Shown piece by piece: positions 1 to 8,932 of a stretch of DNA of 64,000 nt. A program made the position numbers and the translations under genes. Positions within the stretch are counted from its first letter, which is position 1; the number at the start of each line of letters is the position of its first letter. This DNA is from Rhodanobacter sp. C03 (GTDB taxonomy: Bacteria > Pseudomonadota > Gammaproteobacteria > Xanthomonadales > Rhodanobacteraceae), in NCBI RefSeq assembly GCF_002001175.1, contig NZ_MUNT01000001.1, forward strand, positions 62,001-126,000, in the 5' to 3' direction. The notes beneath the pieces are model-generated. The model was not told the origin of the DNA, did not search any database, and was given only the letters and a program-made list of their open reading frames with translations.

Positions 1-3000
1 CGATCCCGCCAGTGTCGCCACGGTGACCGGGCCGAGCCCGCCGAGACGATGGCGTACCAGTTCCAGCAAGGCATCCTCGCGCGCCCAAGTCTGCGCGGCG
101 TATTCGACGGGAGCGGTGATCGGCGGTTGCATCGACGCGGAAGGATGCACGGTCTGCCACAGCGGCAACTTCTCGGCCGATGTCCAGATCTGTCTTTCTG
201 TTGTAGGAGCGGCTTCAGCCGCGACCGGCGATCGCGTCGCGGCTGAAGCCGCTCCTACAGTTTCGATGGTGAGCAGAGTTGTTCGGCTGCTCCGGGCCAG
301 TGCCTGCAGTCGTTGGCCCCAGCCAGAGCCGGCGGCGGCCTCAGTGGCTGTCACGAAACCCAGCAACGTCAGCGCCTCGTGCATCTCGTCCGCATCGCGC
401 ACTTGCGGCCACGCCTCGTCGCGCACGGCGGCGATCGCCTCCGGATCGAGCCGGCCCAGATCGTCGGCGCTCTCACCTTCATTCCAGCGACGCGTTTGCA
501 CGGCCTGGGTGCGGCGTTCTTCCAGCGGCGCGTCGTCGAGGAAGGCGTACGGTGCGGCGTTCAAGACTTCGGCGGCGAGCGGGCTCGGCCCGGTGAGGTC
601 GCGCGCGATCACACCGATTTCGCCGTTCTCCAGGCCACGCAGGACCTGTAGCAGGCCATCCACGTCCATCGCTTCGCGCAGGCAGTCGTGCATGGTCTGG
701 TTGACCAGTGGATGATCCGGCACCTCGCGCTCGCCCACGATGTTTTCCAGGCAGGCGACCTGGTCGGGGAACACGGCGGCGAGCAGGTCCTCACTCTTCA
801 TGCGCTGCAACGGCGGCGGCGTCTTCTTGCCGCCGGTGAAGCGCGGCAGCGCCAGTGCCGTCACCGCGTTCCAGCGCCAGCGTGCGGGGAACAGCGGGGC
901 ATCCAGCAGGGCCTGGATCAGCACGTGCTCGGCGGTGTTCGAATGCAGGTAGTGCGCGACTTCCTCCAGTGGGAAGCTGTGGCTGGTCGACAGCGACAGC
1001 ACGATCGCATCCTCGGTCGCCGCCGCCTGCAGCTCGAAGTTGAACTGGCGGCAGAAGCGCTTGCGCAGCGCAAGGCCCCACGCGCGATTGATGCGGCTGC
1101 CCCACGGCGTGTGGATCACCAGCTGGGTGCCACCGGATTCGTCGAAGAAGCGTTCCAGCACCAGCGTGTGCTGGGTCGGCAATATGCCGAGCGCGGCCTT
1201 CGCGCGGGCCAGATAGTCGGCCAGCTGCTGCGCAGCGGCTTCGTTCAAGCCGAGCTGATCGGAGAGCCATTTCATCGCAGCTGGCACGCCACCGGCATCC
1301 AGCTGCTCGGAAATTTCGTCACGCAGCCGCGATACGCCGAACGACAATTCCTTGCTGCGCCCCGGTGCTTCGCCCAGCCAGAACGGAATGCTCGGCGGCG
1401 CGCCGTGCGCATCTTCCACTCGCAACCGGTCGCGCTCGACGCGCTGGATGCGATAACTGGTGTTGCCGAGCTGGAAGATGTCGCCAGCCATGCTCTCGAC
1501 CGCGAAATCCTCGTTCACGGTGCCCACGATGATCGCCTGCGGCTCCAGCACCACTTTGTAGTCGGCGGTATCGGGAATGGTGCCGCCGGAAGTCAGCGCG
1601 GTCAGCCGTGCACCGCGACGTGCACGCAGCTGGCGATGCACGGCGTCGCGGTGGATGTACGCGGCGCGCGCACCGCGGCGGGTAGTGAAACCTTCGGCCA
1701 GCATGCGCACCACGGCGTCGAAATCGGCGCGAGCCAGCTCGCGATACGGATGCGCGCGGCGCACCAGGTCGTACAGCGCATCCTCGTCCCATTCCTGGCA
1801 GGCGACTTCGGCGACGATCTGCTGGGCCAGCACGTCGAGTGGCTGCGGCGGAAGGATCAGCGCATCGAGCTCGCCGCGACGCACGCAGTCAAGCAGCGCG
1901 GTGCATTCGATAAGATCGTCGCGGGTGGCCGGAAACAATCGAGCCTTCGGCGTGCCGCCGATACTGTGGCCGGAGCGGCCGGCCCGTTGCAGGAAGGCAG
2001 CGATCGAACGCGGCGAGCCGAGCTGGCAAACCAGGTCGACGTCGCCGATGTCGATGCCCAGCTCGAGCGACGCGGTGGCCACCAGCACCGACAGTTCGCC
2101 GCGCTTGAGCCGTTGCTCGGCATCCAGCCGCAGTTCTTTCGCGAGGCTACCGTGATGCGCGGCGACGGATTCCTTGCCCAGCCGCTCGGACAGGTGCCGC
2201 GCCGCGCGTTCGGCCATCCGCCGCGTATTGACGAAGACCAGAGTGGTGCGATGCGCCTGCGCCAGCTGGGCGAGCCGGTCATAGACCAGTTCCCAGCAGT
2301 CGTTCGACATCACCGCCTCGAGTGGTACCGGCGGTACTTCGATCGCGAGGTCGCGTGCACGGGTGTGGCCCGTATTTATGATGGCGACGTCGCTTCTCGC
2401 GTTCGTCTCCTCTCCCCCGGTTCTTATTTCACTTGGGGGAGAAGGTGATGGAGCGCCGACCAGAAAGTCGGCGACCGTTTCGATGGGTTTCTGCGTCGCC
2501 GACAAGCCGATCCGCAGCAAACGCCGCTGGCACAGCGACTCCAGCCGCTCCAATGAAAGTGCCAGATGCGAACCGCGCTTGCTGCCGGCGATCGCATGGA
2601 TCTCGTCGACGATCACCGTGCGCGTGCCGGCCAGCATTGCGCGGCCGGAGTCCGAGCCGAGCAGTACGTACAGCGATTCCGGCGTGGTCACCAGGATATG
2701 CGGCGGCTGCTTGCGCAACAGGTTGCGCTCCACCTGTGGCGTGTCGCCGGTGCGCACCGCGGTACGGATCGCCACGTCGGGCAGGCCGAGCTTCTCCAGC
2801 TCGGCGCGGATGCCCTCCAGCGGTGCTTCCAGGTTGATATGGATGTCGTTCGACAATGCTTTCAGCGGCGACACGTAGACCACCGTGGTGGCGTTCGCCA
2901 GCACGCCGCCATGCGCCACGCCTTCACGTACCAGCGCGTCGATCGCCGCGAGGAACGCGGTCAGCGTCTTGCCCGAGCCGGTCGGCGCGGCGACCAGGGT

Positions 3001-3126
3001 GTGCCGGCCGGCGCGGATCGGCGGCCATGCCGCGGCCTGCGCCGCGGTGGGTGCGGCGAAGCTGTGGCGAAACCAGCCGGCGACGGCCGGGTGGAAAGCG
3101 TCCAGGGGATTGGGGGCCAGGCGCAT
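1..3126 (-). CDS. lhr: Lhr-type DEAD/DEAH-box helicase (C-terminus beyond window)
   Basis: Large superfamily 2 helicase of the Lhr family, thought to unwind DNA or RNA:DNA hybrids in repair. The frame is open for 1042 codons from ATG at 3126 to the window edge, so the C-terminus is missing. Visible motifs are Walker A APTGSGKT (residues 47-54), DEIH box (174-177), SAT motif (ALSATQK), and in the second RecA domain [11 protein letters not shown] and QRAGRSGH, followed by the Lhr winged-helix/core region. Two stretches look inserted in frame: residues about 229-239, translated from a CT-rich palindrome at 2411-2442, and residues about 957-975, translated from a GTAG-type repeat at 203-258. No stop interrupts either. 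The start [13 protein letters not shown] fits the family N-terminus. It is transcribed divergently from the protease gene at 3326. Confidence 0.9.
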   Translation of the reverse strand, partial: MRLAPNPLDAFHPAVAGWFRHSFAAPTAAQAAAWPPIRAGRHTLVAAPTGSGKTLTAFLAAIDALVREGVAHGGVLANATTVVYVSPLKALSNDIHINLEAPLEGIRAELEKLGLPDVAIRTAVRTGDTPQVERNLLRKQPPHILVTTPESLYVLLGSDSGRAMLAGTRTVIVDEIHAIAGSKRGSHLALSLERLESLCQRRLLRIGLSATQKPIETVADFLVGAPSPSPPSEIRTGGEETNARSDVAIINTGHTRARDLAIEVPPVPLEAVMSNDCWELVYDRLAQLAQAHRTTLVFVNTRRMAERAARHLSERLGKESVAAHHGSLAKELRLDAEQRLKRGELSVLVATASLELGIDIGDVDLVCQLGSPRSIAAFLQRAGRSGHSIGGTPKARLFPATRDDLIECTALLDCVRRGELDALILPPQPLDVLAQQIVAEVACQEWDEDALYDLVRRAHPYRELARADFDAVVRMLAEGFTTRRGARAAYIHRDAVHRQLRARRGARLTALTSGGTIPDTADYKVVLEPQAIIVGTVNEDFAVESMAGDIFQLGNTSYRIQRVERDRLRVEDAHGAPPSIPFWLGEAPGRSKELSFGVSRLRDEISEQLDAGGVPAAMKWLSDQLGLNEAAAQQLADYLARAKAALGILPTQHTLVLERFFDESGGTQLVIHTPWGSRINRAWGLALRKRFCRQFNFELQAAATEDAIVLSLSTSHSFPLEEVAHYLHSNTAEHVLIQALLDAPLFPARWRWNAVTALALPRFTGGKKTPPPLQRMKSEDLLAAVFPDQVACLENIVGEREVPDHPLVNQTMHDCLREAMDVDGLLQVLRGLENGEIGVIARDLTGPSPLAAEVLNAAPYAFLDDAPLEERRTQAVQTRRWNEGESADDLGRLDPEAIAAVRDEAWPQVRDADEMHEALTLLGFVTATEAAAGSGWGQRLQALARSSRTTLLTIETVGAASAATRSPVAAEAAPTTERQIWTSAEKLPLWQTVHPSASMQPPITAPVEYAAQTWAREDALLELVRHRLGGLGPVTVATLAGS
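203..258. repeat. GTAG-type palindromic repeat (REP-like) inside lhr
   Basis: An inverted repeat begins GTAGGAGCGGCTTCAGCCGC and ends with the matching complement GCTGAAGCCGCTCCTAC. This is the layout of REP/GTAG elements common in Xanthomonadales and Pseudomonas. A second member of the family is at 28274-28342. This copy lies in the lhr coding frame and keeps it open. REP elements are normally intergenic. Confidence 0.8.
2411..2442. repeat. CT/GA-rich inverted repeat inside lhr
   Basis: Arms TCTCCCCC (2411-2418) and GGGGGAGA (2435-2442) flank a 16-nt centre. The arrangement resembles intergenic palindromes of proteobacterial genomes. It is translated within lhr as a proline/serine and glycine/glutamate-rich stretch between two conserved segments (ADFLVG before it, [12 protein letters not shown] after it), which suggests an in-frame insertion. 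Confidence 0.5.
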
Positions 3127-3325
3127 CGGTGGTTATCCGCGCTGCGGCAGGGAAGAGGTCACCGGATCATATATGGGGCTTTTCTCAGATCCTGCAATCG
3201 ATCATGGCATCCGCCGCAGGTGGCGGTGCAAGCGCCGTTGCGGCATGTCAATATTCACGCTCGGCCGTCGCAGGTCAGGGGCCCCGTCGGGGAATCCGGC
3301 GACGCCTTTCATGCGAAGGACGCTC

Positions 3326-5332
3326 ATGCACGTACTGGAAATGATTCTGCGCAAAGCCGGCTCACGGGCGCTGGCGTTGGGCTGCCTATTGGGCCTTGTA
3401 CTGTGCGGCGGTGTTGCCCATGCCGCCAGCCTCGATCCGGCCGTGTTGCCGAAGATCCAGGCGGCCACGTTCGAGGTGGTCGCAGCCAAGCCGGTCAATG
3501 ATCCGCTGACCTACGCCAAGCCGTTGCCGATGGAGCTGTTGCCGTTCCAGGAGCGCAACGACAAGTACTACTCGATCGGCACGGCCTTCGCGCTGGGCAA
3601 CAACCGTTACGTCACGGCGGCGCACGTGCTGCAGGTCGGCATTGGCGGCCTGTGGGGCGAACCAGCCCTGCGTGATGCCAGCGGTCATGTCTACGCGATC
3701 GGCAAGATCGAGAAGTATTCGCTGCAGCAGGATTTCGTGGTGTTCTCGCTGGCCACGCCGCCGCCGACGGCGGCGGCGCTGGATGTCGATACCAAGCCAG
3801 CCTTGAACGGGGTGGTCTACGCCGTTGGCAATGCGCTGGGTACGGGTGTGGTGATCCGTGACGGCCTGTACACCTCCGATACGCCGGAGGACCAGGACGG
3901 TCGCTGGAAGTGGATGCGCTTCTCGGCGGCCGCCTCACCCGGCAACAGCGGTGGCCCGCTGCTGGACCAGGACGGCAAGGTCATCGGCATCGTGTTGATG
4001 AAGTCGGCGAATGAAAACCTGAACTACGCGCTGCCGATCAGCATGGTGCTGGACGCGCCGGATCATCTGGCGGTGATCGATCAGCGGATTCCGTACCAGT
4101 TCGATGTATTCGACACGACCCTGAGCAACATCTTCAAGACCTCGTTTGCGCTGCCGCTGAGCTTCACCGAGTTCAGTGCCACGTATCAAAAGCGCTTCGA
4201 TGGCTATGTCGACGGTCAGCTCAAGACGCTGCTGGCCAAGGAGCAGGACAAGCTGTTCCCGCACGGTACCGGCTCCAACCAGTTGCTGCACGGCATGCCG
4301 TCGATGGGCGATTTTCCGGCGCTGATTGCCCGTGAAAGCAACGGTACCTGGGCCTTGTCGAAGAAATCCGGCGAAAACACCAAGCTGTCCGACAACGGCT
4401 ATGTGACACCCGGCGGCGCCGCAGGGCGAAACCTCCTGTTCCATGTGCGCAAGCCCGACAATGTATCCGCCAGCCAGCTGTATGGTGACCCGACCCGACT
4501 GATGGACATGCTGGCGAAGGTCGGCTTCCTCAATCGCCGGATCGGTTCCGAGAGCGTCAAGATCACCTCGCTGGGCAAGCCGACCATGGACACGGTCTAC
4601 ACCGATGCCTGGCAGCGGCGCTGGCAGGTCAGGGTCTGGCCGGTGTCGTATGAAAACATCCTGGTGATGACCTTCGCGCTGCCGGTGCCGGATGGTTACC
4701 AGGTCATGATGCGCTTTTCGGCGGCAAGCCAGCAGCACGACTGCCTGATCAACATGCAGGCACTGACAGATTTCTTCTTTGCCACCTATGACGGCACGTT
4801 GGCGCAGTGGAAGGATTACCTGAAGAACACGGCGTTGCTGCCGACGGCGTTCAAGGACATCAGGATCGATATCGACTACGGCCATCGCTTCGGCTACACC
4901 TCGAAGCGGATGCATCTGGCCTTCACGCCGGAACTGCAGAAGATCGAGCCGGACAGCATGTTGACCCTGGGCTTCACCTACTTCAACGACCACGGCAAGG
5001 TGGTGTGGGACGTCGGCGACGCATGGATGGCTGCAAATGCCCATGATCCGGATTCGATCAATATCGCACGCGGTGTCGCGCCGTCCGATGATCTCGACGA
5101 CAGTTACAAGAGCGAGTGGAACAAGATCGTGCAGCGCCAGCATCCGTATGACGGCATTGCGCGCAGCGAGAACGACGTGATGAAGATCACGGGTGTCGTT
5201 GGGACACCAGCGGATGCGCAGTCATCGGTACGCTATTACGTCAATTACCAGGTTGAAGGAGCACAGTCGCAGGACGCCATGAAAGCCAAGCTCGACATCC
5301 TGATGAAGAGCCTGCATGTCGACGAACATTGA
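3326..5332 (+). CDS. Secreted trypsin-like serine protease with large C-terminal domain
   Basis: Predicted exported S1-type serine peptidase of 668 aa. ATG 3326 was chosen because AAGGA lies 6 nt upstream and the hydrophobic segment ALALGCLLGLVLCGG ending VAHAA forms a signal peptide; ATG 3311 and 3341 are in-frame alternatives. The triad is visible as TAAH (His100), QQDFVVF (Asp136) and GNSGGP (Ser208), spaced like HtrA/trypsin-2 domains. The protease domain ends near residue 235. The remaining 430 residues match no family I recognise and hold no obvious PDZ domain. It may process or sense periplasmic proteins. Nothing nearby identifies the substrate. The following hydrolase starts 22 bp downstream and may be cotranscribed. 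Confidence 0.85.
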   Translation: MHVLEMILRKAGSRALALGCLLGLVLCGGVAHAASLDPAVLPKIQAATFEVVAAKPVNDPLTYAKPLPMELLPFQERNDKYYSIGTAFALGNNRYVTAAHVLQVGIGGLWGEPALRDASGHVYAIGKIEKYSLQQDFVVFSLATPPPTAAALDVDTKPALNGVVYAVGNALGTGVVIRDGLYTSDTPEDQDGRWKWMRFSAAASPGNSGGPLLDQDGKVIGIVLMKSANENLNYALPISMVLDAPDHLAVIDQRIPYQFDVFDTTLSNIFKTSFALPLSFTEFSATYQKRFDGYVDGQLKTLLAKEQDKLFPHGTGSNQLLHGMPSMGDFPALIARESNGTWALSKKSGENTKLSDNGYVTPGGAAGRNLLFHVRKPDNVSASQLYGDPTRLMDMLAKVGFLNRRIGSESVKITSLGKPTMDTVYTDAWQRRWQVRVWPVSYENILVMTFALPVPDGYQVMMRFSAASQQHDCLINMQALTDFFFATYDGTLAQWKDYLKNTALLPTAFKDIRIDIDYGHRFGYTSKRMHLAFTPELQKIEPDSMLTLGFTYFNDHGKVVWDVGDAWMAANAHDPDSINIARGVAPSDDLDDSYKSEWNKIVQRQHPYDGIARSENDVMKITGVVGTPADAQSSVRYYVNYQVEGAQSQDAMKAKLDILMKSLHVDEH

Positions 5333-5354
5333 CACGTCCGCATAGGAGGACAGG

Positions 5355-6230
5355 GTGGAACAAACGGTGCAATCGTCTCCGCAGAGCCTCGATACGCATG
5401 GCGGGGTTGCAGCGACGTGGCTGACGATGGCCGATGGCCAGCAACTGTTTCTGCGCGACTGGCCCAAGGCGAAAGCGCGCGCTGCGGTGCTGATCGTGCA
5501 TGGGCTGGGCGAACACAGCGGTCGCTATCAACGACTTGCAGAATGGTTCAACCAGCGCGGCTACGCGGTGCGCAGCTATGACCAGCGCGGCCATGGGCAG
5601 ACCCCGGGTCAGCGCGGCGCGCTGCGTCATGCCGACGATCTGCTGGAGGATCTGGCCACGGTCTATCACGACTACGCCAACGGCCTGCCGCACGCACCAT
5701 TGCTGCTCGGTCACAGTATGGGCGGCCTGGTCGCGGCGCGGACCGTGCTGGATGGCCGCGTCACACCGCCGGCGCTGGTGCTGTCATCGCCCGCGCTGCG
5801 CAGCTGGGAGCCGGCATGGCTGGTGCGACTGGCGCGGGTGTTGAACCGCGTCGCGCCGCGACTGCCGCTACGCAGCAGCTTGAAGTTCCACAAGCTGTCG
5901 CACGACCCGCAAGTGGCGCTGGCCTACCATGCCGACCCGCTGCGCACAGGCTCGATCACGCCACGACTGGCCGACTTCATTTTCCAGAGTGGTGCGACGT
6001 GCATCGCCGATGCCGCCAGCTTGTCGGTGCCGACCCTGCTGCTGGTGGCCGACAGCGACGAACTGGTCGACCCCTCCGGCAGCCGCGCATTCGCGAAGGT
6101 TGCGGTGCCGACCCGGCAGCTGACCACGCGTTATTTTTCCACGCTTTATCACGAGCTGTTCAACGAGGCCGAGCCGGGGCGCAGCCAGGTGCTGATGCAG
6201 CTGGGCGATTGGCTGGGTCGACACGTCTGA
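5355..6230 (+). CDS. Alpha/beta hydrolase, monoacylglycerol lipase/lysophospholipase type
   Basis: A 291-aa serine hydrolase of the Hydrolase_4 (monoglyceride lipase, PldB-like) family, which cleaves acyl esters of monoglycerides or lysophospholipids. The nucleophile elbow GHSMGG places Ser at 121. The acid is in VADSDELVD (Asp233 or 235) and His266 is in TLYHELFNE. The oxyanion motif HGLGEHSGRY is near residue 50, and SYDQRGHGQT is typical of the family. Translation starts at GTG 5355, with AGGAGGA 4 nt upstream. No signal peptide is seen, so it is probably cytosolic or inner-membrane associated. It follows the trypsin-like gene by 22 bp on the same strand. Confidence 0.88.
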   Translation: MEQTVQSSPQSLDTHGGVAATWLTMADGQQLFLRDWPKAKARAAVLIVHGLGEHSGRYQRLAEWFNQRGYAVRSYDQRGHGQTPGQRGALRHADDLLEDLATVYHDYANGLPHAPLLLGHSMGGLVAARTVLDGRVTPPALVLSSPALRSWEPAWLVRLARVLNRVAPRLPLRSSLKFHKLSHDPQVALAYHADPLRTGSITPRLADFIFQSGATCIADAASLSVPTLLLVADSDELVDPSGSRAFAKVAVPTRQLTTRYFSTLYHELFNEAEPGRSQVLMQLGDWLGRHV

Positions 6231-6386
6231 GCCACTCGCCGCATGAGCGAAGGCGCTGCCAAGCCAGCGTACCCTGACGCAGGACGGCGCGTGACCGCGC
6301 TGGCGCGTACATCACCCTCTCGCTGCATGTGGTAGGCATGCATCCGTGATCTGCAGCGTTGCCTGTGTCCATCGGGTCGGATCATC

Positions 6387-6403
6387 CTTAAGAAAGAACT
6401 AAG
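6387..6403 (+). promoter_or_regulatory. PmrA-like direct-repeat box upstream of efflux operon
   Basis: CTTAAG-AAAGA-ACTAAG: two hexamers 11 bp apart, as in PmrA/BasR-type boxes (YTTAAK-N5-YTTAAK). The second half has two mismatches. A similar box lies upstream of the response regulator gene (15264-15280), which suggests that regulator controls this operon. CAGAAT at 6414-6419 could be the -10. Confidence 0.45.
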
Positions 6404-6425
6404 CCACGCGAGCCAGAATGAGGGC

Positions 6426-7871
6426 ATGCGCCATGCCAAATGCCTACGACGCGTACTCATCGTGTTGCGATATCGCTTTCCTGTGACGTCGCCAGTCCCT
6501 CATCCGCTCAGGGTATTGATCGGCATGGCCGTCGCGCTGCTGTCTGCTTGCGCCACGTATGCGCCGGCGTCGCTCGGTGCCGGCGAGGGTGCAGCCAGCG
6601 TGATGCAGCTAACGGCGCCGGTAGCACCGATGCCGGCATTGGCGCTGCCGGAGCATCGTTTCGATCCATCGGATGGGCTCGATGTGACCGAAGTGGCGAT
6701 GCTGGCGGTGGTCAACAGCCCGGCCTTGAAGGTCAAGCGCGACGAGCTCGGCATCGCCCGCGCGCAGGCGTTTTCCGCCGGCCTGCTGCCCGACCCGCAA
6801 CTGAGTTTCGGCAAGGACTATCTCACTCATCCCGGCCCGGGCCTGAGCAGCGCGTACAACCTCGGTCTCAGCGAAGACGTCACCGCGCTGCTGACGCGAT
6901 CCTCGCGTCGCGCGGCTGCGCGCAGCCAGGCCGAGCAGGTGAATCTCGCCTTGTTGTGGGCGGAATGGCAAAGCGTGGCACAGGCCCGATTGCTGTTCGA
7001 TCAGGTACAGACCCTGCGTGCGCAGCAGGTGCGTCTTCGCATCGAGCAGGCGGCGCTGGCACCGCTCGAACCCGCCATCCACAAGGCCCTGCGTGCCGGC
7101 AATCTCACTTACGACGGTGCCAGCGTCGGCTTCAATGCCGGCGCGGATGTGCGCAAGCGTCTGGCCGACTCGGCGATCGCGCTGCATCAGGCGGAAACAG
7201 ATCTGCATGTGCTGCTCGGGCTGGCGCCGAGCGCGCCGCTCGATCTGGTTGGCGCGCCGTATCGGGCCAGCCCGACGCCGGAGCAAGTGCAGCAGGCATT
7301 GGCCGACCTGCCGCGGCGGCGGCCCGATCTGCTCGCGCTGCAGGCCGGTTATCAATCGCAGGAGGCGAAGCTGCGCGCGGCCATACTCGCCCAGTTTCCG
7401 GCGCTGAACATCGGCTTCACTACCGCGCGCGATACCACCGACGTGTCCACCCGCGGCTTCAGCATCGGCATCACGTTGCCGCTGTTCGACCGCAACCGCG
7501 GCAACATCGCGATCGAGAAGGCTACCCGGCAGCAGTTGAAGGACGACTACGAAGCACGTGTGCTGGATACCCGCAGCGACATGCAGCGGCTCGTCGCCGA
7601 TCTCGCCACGCTGACGCAGCAACGGGTGACACTGGCCGCTCACGCGCAGCAGCTGGACGCGGCCCGGCGTGCCGCCGAAACGGCGTGGCAGCAGCGCCTG
7701 CTGGACTGGCCGACGTACCTGGCCATCCGCGGCAATGCGCTGGGTACGGACCTCGACCTGCTCGACCTGCAACAGCAACAGGCCACCCGGGCGATTGCGC
7801 TGGAAGCCCTGCTCGGCAATACCGACCTCGCCACCGCCCATCCTGTCTCCGTCAAAGCAGCCATGCCATGA
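6426..7871 (+). CDS. TolC-family outer-membrane efflux lipoprotein
   Basis: Outer-membrane channel of a tripartite efflux pump (CusC/OprM-like OEP family), 481 aa from ATG 6426. A lipobox LLSAC (Cys42 from this start) shows lipoprotein anchoring. The two OEP repeats are visible, with the characteristic RRRPDLLALQAGYQSQEAKLRAA region split by typical helices and the beta-strand segment GFSIGITLPLFDRNRG. The in-frame GTG at 6483 would give a shorter, more normal signal peptide (VTSPVPHPLRVLIGMAVALL then SAC) and would suit a promoter built on the box at 6387-6403, so the real start is uncertain. It overlaps the next gene by 4 bp (ATGA), so the pump is one operon. Confidence 0.87.
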   Translation: MRHAKCLRRVLIVLRYRFPVTSPVPHPLRVLIGMAVALLSACATYAPASLGAGEGAASVMQLTAPVAPMPALALPEHRFDPSDGLDVTEVAMLAVVNSPALKVKRDELGIARAQAFSAGLLPDPQLSFGKDYLTHPGPGLSSAYNLGLSEDVTALLTRSSRRAAARSQAEQVNLALLWAEWQSVAQARLLFDQVQTLRAQQVRLRIEQAALAPLEPAIHKALRAGNLTYDGASVGFNAGADVRKRLADSAIALHQAETDLHVLLGLAPSAPLDLVGAPYRASPTPEQVQQALADLPRRRPDLLALQAGYQSQEAKLRAAILAQFPALNIGFTTARDTTDVSTRGFSIGITLPLFDRNRGNIAIEKATRQQLKDDYEARVLDTRSDMQRLVADLATLTQQRVTLAAHAQQLDAARRAAETAWQQRLLDWPTYLAIRGNALGTDLDLLDLQQQQATRAIALEALLGNTDLATAHPVSVKAAMP

Positions 7872-8932
7872 ACCGTACCGTCCCTTTGCCGAATCTGTGC
7901 GCGCTGTTGCTGGTTGGGCTGCTGGCAGGCTGCAGCCATGGTGCCGCGAGTGATGATGACGCTGCCGCTCCGGCTGGCCAGGTCGCGGTGACAACGGCGA
8001 CGCCAGTGCAGCAAACCTTCCACGACACCGTCGAGGCCTGGGGCAGCGCGACCGGCGATCCGCAGCACGCCCGCACGATCAGTCTCGCGCATGGCGGCCA
8101 GGTGATTGCCGTGAACGTGGCTGCCGGGCAGACCGTCAGACGCGGTCAGCCGCTGTTGACGGTTACTCCCGATCCGGCGGCAAGAAACACCTATCAACAG
8201 GCGCAGAGTGCGCTGACCCTGGCCAATGGCGAGCTCAAGCGCACCGAACAACTGGCTGCGCAACGGCTGGCCACGCAGTCGCAACTGGCCGCCGCGCGCC
8301 AGGCGCTGGCTGATGCCAAGACGGCACTCGATGCGCAGCACGCGCTTGGCGGCGGTTCAGCCGAGGAAGCCGTCACGGCTCCCGCCGATGGTGTGGTCAC
8401 GACGCTCAGCGTGGGGCTGGGCGATCGCCTTGCGGCGAATGCCCCGTTGTTCGGTTTCACGCCCGCGCATGCACTGGTCGCCCAGCTCGGCGTGCAGCCG
8501 GAGGATGCGGCGAAACTGCATGCGGGCATGCCGGTGCAACTGCGCAATGTGTATGACGCGACCGGGTTTGTCGGCACGCTGCGGATGATCGGACAGTCGG
8601 TTGACCCGCAGAGTCATCTGCTGAGTGCCCAGGTCGAGCTTCCCGCCGAAGCCAGTGCGACGCTGCTGGCCGGTAGTGCCGTCGATGCGCAGATCCGCAC
8701 GGCCGATTTCAGCGCATGGGCCGTCCCGCGTGCCGCGGTGCTGCATGACGGGCACGGCGACTATCTGTTCCAGGTCGAGCATGGCCATGCCAAACGTATC
8801 GCGGTGAAACTGCGCAGTCCGGACGGCGATACCGTCGGCGTGCAGGGTGCGCTCGATGCGCAGGCCAAAGTGGTCGTTCTCGGCGCCTACGAACTCAATG
8901 ACGGCGATGCGGTGCGGGAGTCCGCCCAGTGA
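7868..8932 (+). CDS. RND efflux periplasmic adaptor (membrane fusion protein)
   Basis: HlyD/AcrA-type adaptor of 354 aa linking the RND transporter to the TolC-like channel. It is a lipoprotein: the lipobox LLAGC puts the modified cysteine at residue 22. A lipoyl-like half motif (GGQVIAVNVAAGQTVRRGQPL) is followed by an alpha-helical hairpin rich in Gln and Ala, the second lipoyl half (APADGVVTTLSVGLGDRL) and beta-barrel/membrane-proximal segments. ATG 7868 overlaps the TolC gene stop, and its own TGA overlaps the GTG of the RND gene, so translational coupling is likely. The substrate cannot be read from the sequence. Confidence 0.9.
   Translation: MNRTVPLPNLCALLLVGLLAGCSHGAASDDDAAAPAGQVAVTTATPVQQTFHDTVEAWGSATGDPQHARTISLAHGGQVIAVNVAAGQTVRRGQPLLTVTPDPAARNTYQQAQSALTLANGELKRTEQLAAQRLATQSQLAAARQALADAKTALDAQHALGGGSAEEAVTAPADGVVTTLSVGLGDRLAANAPLFGFTPAHALVAQLGVQPEDAAKLHAGMPVQLRNVYDATGFVGTLRMIGQSVDPQSHLLSAQVELPAEASATLLAGSAVDAQIRTADFSAWAVPRAAVLHDGHGDYLFQVEHGHAKRIAVKLRSPDGDTVGVQGALDAQAKVVVLGAYELNDGDAVRESAQ

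Noticed and set aside
688..2448. A 586-codon open frame on the plus strand opposite lhr
   Set aside because: Shadow of the helicase gene in the complementary frame. Composition and lack of motifs show it is not a gene.
6440..7867. Very long open frame joined to the adaptor gene
   Set aside because: The part before 7868 overlaps the TolC-like gene in another frame and lacks protein-like features. The lipoprotein signal at ATG 7868 fixes the true start.
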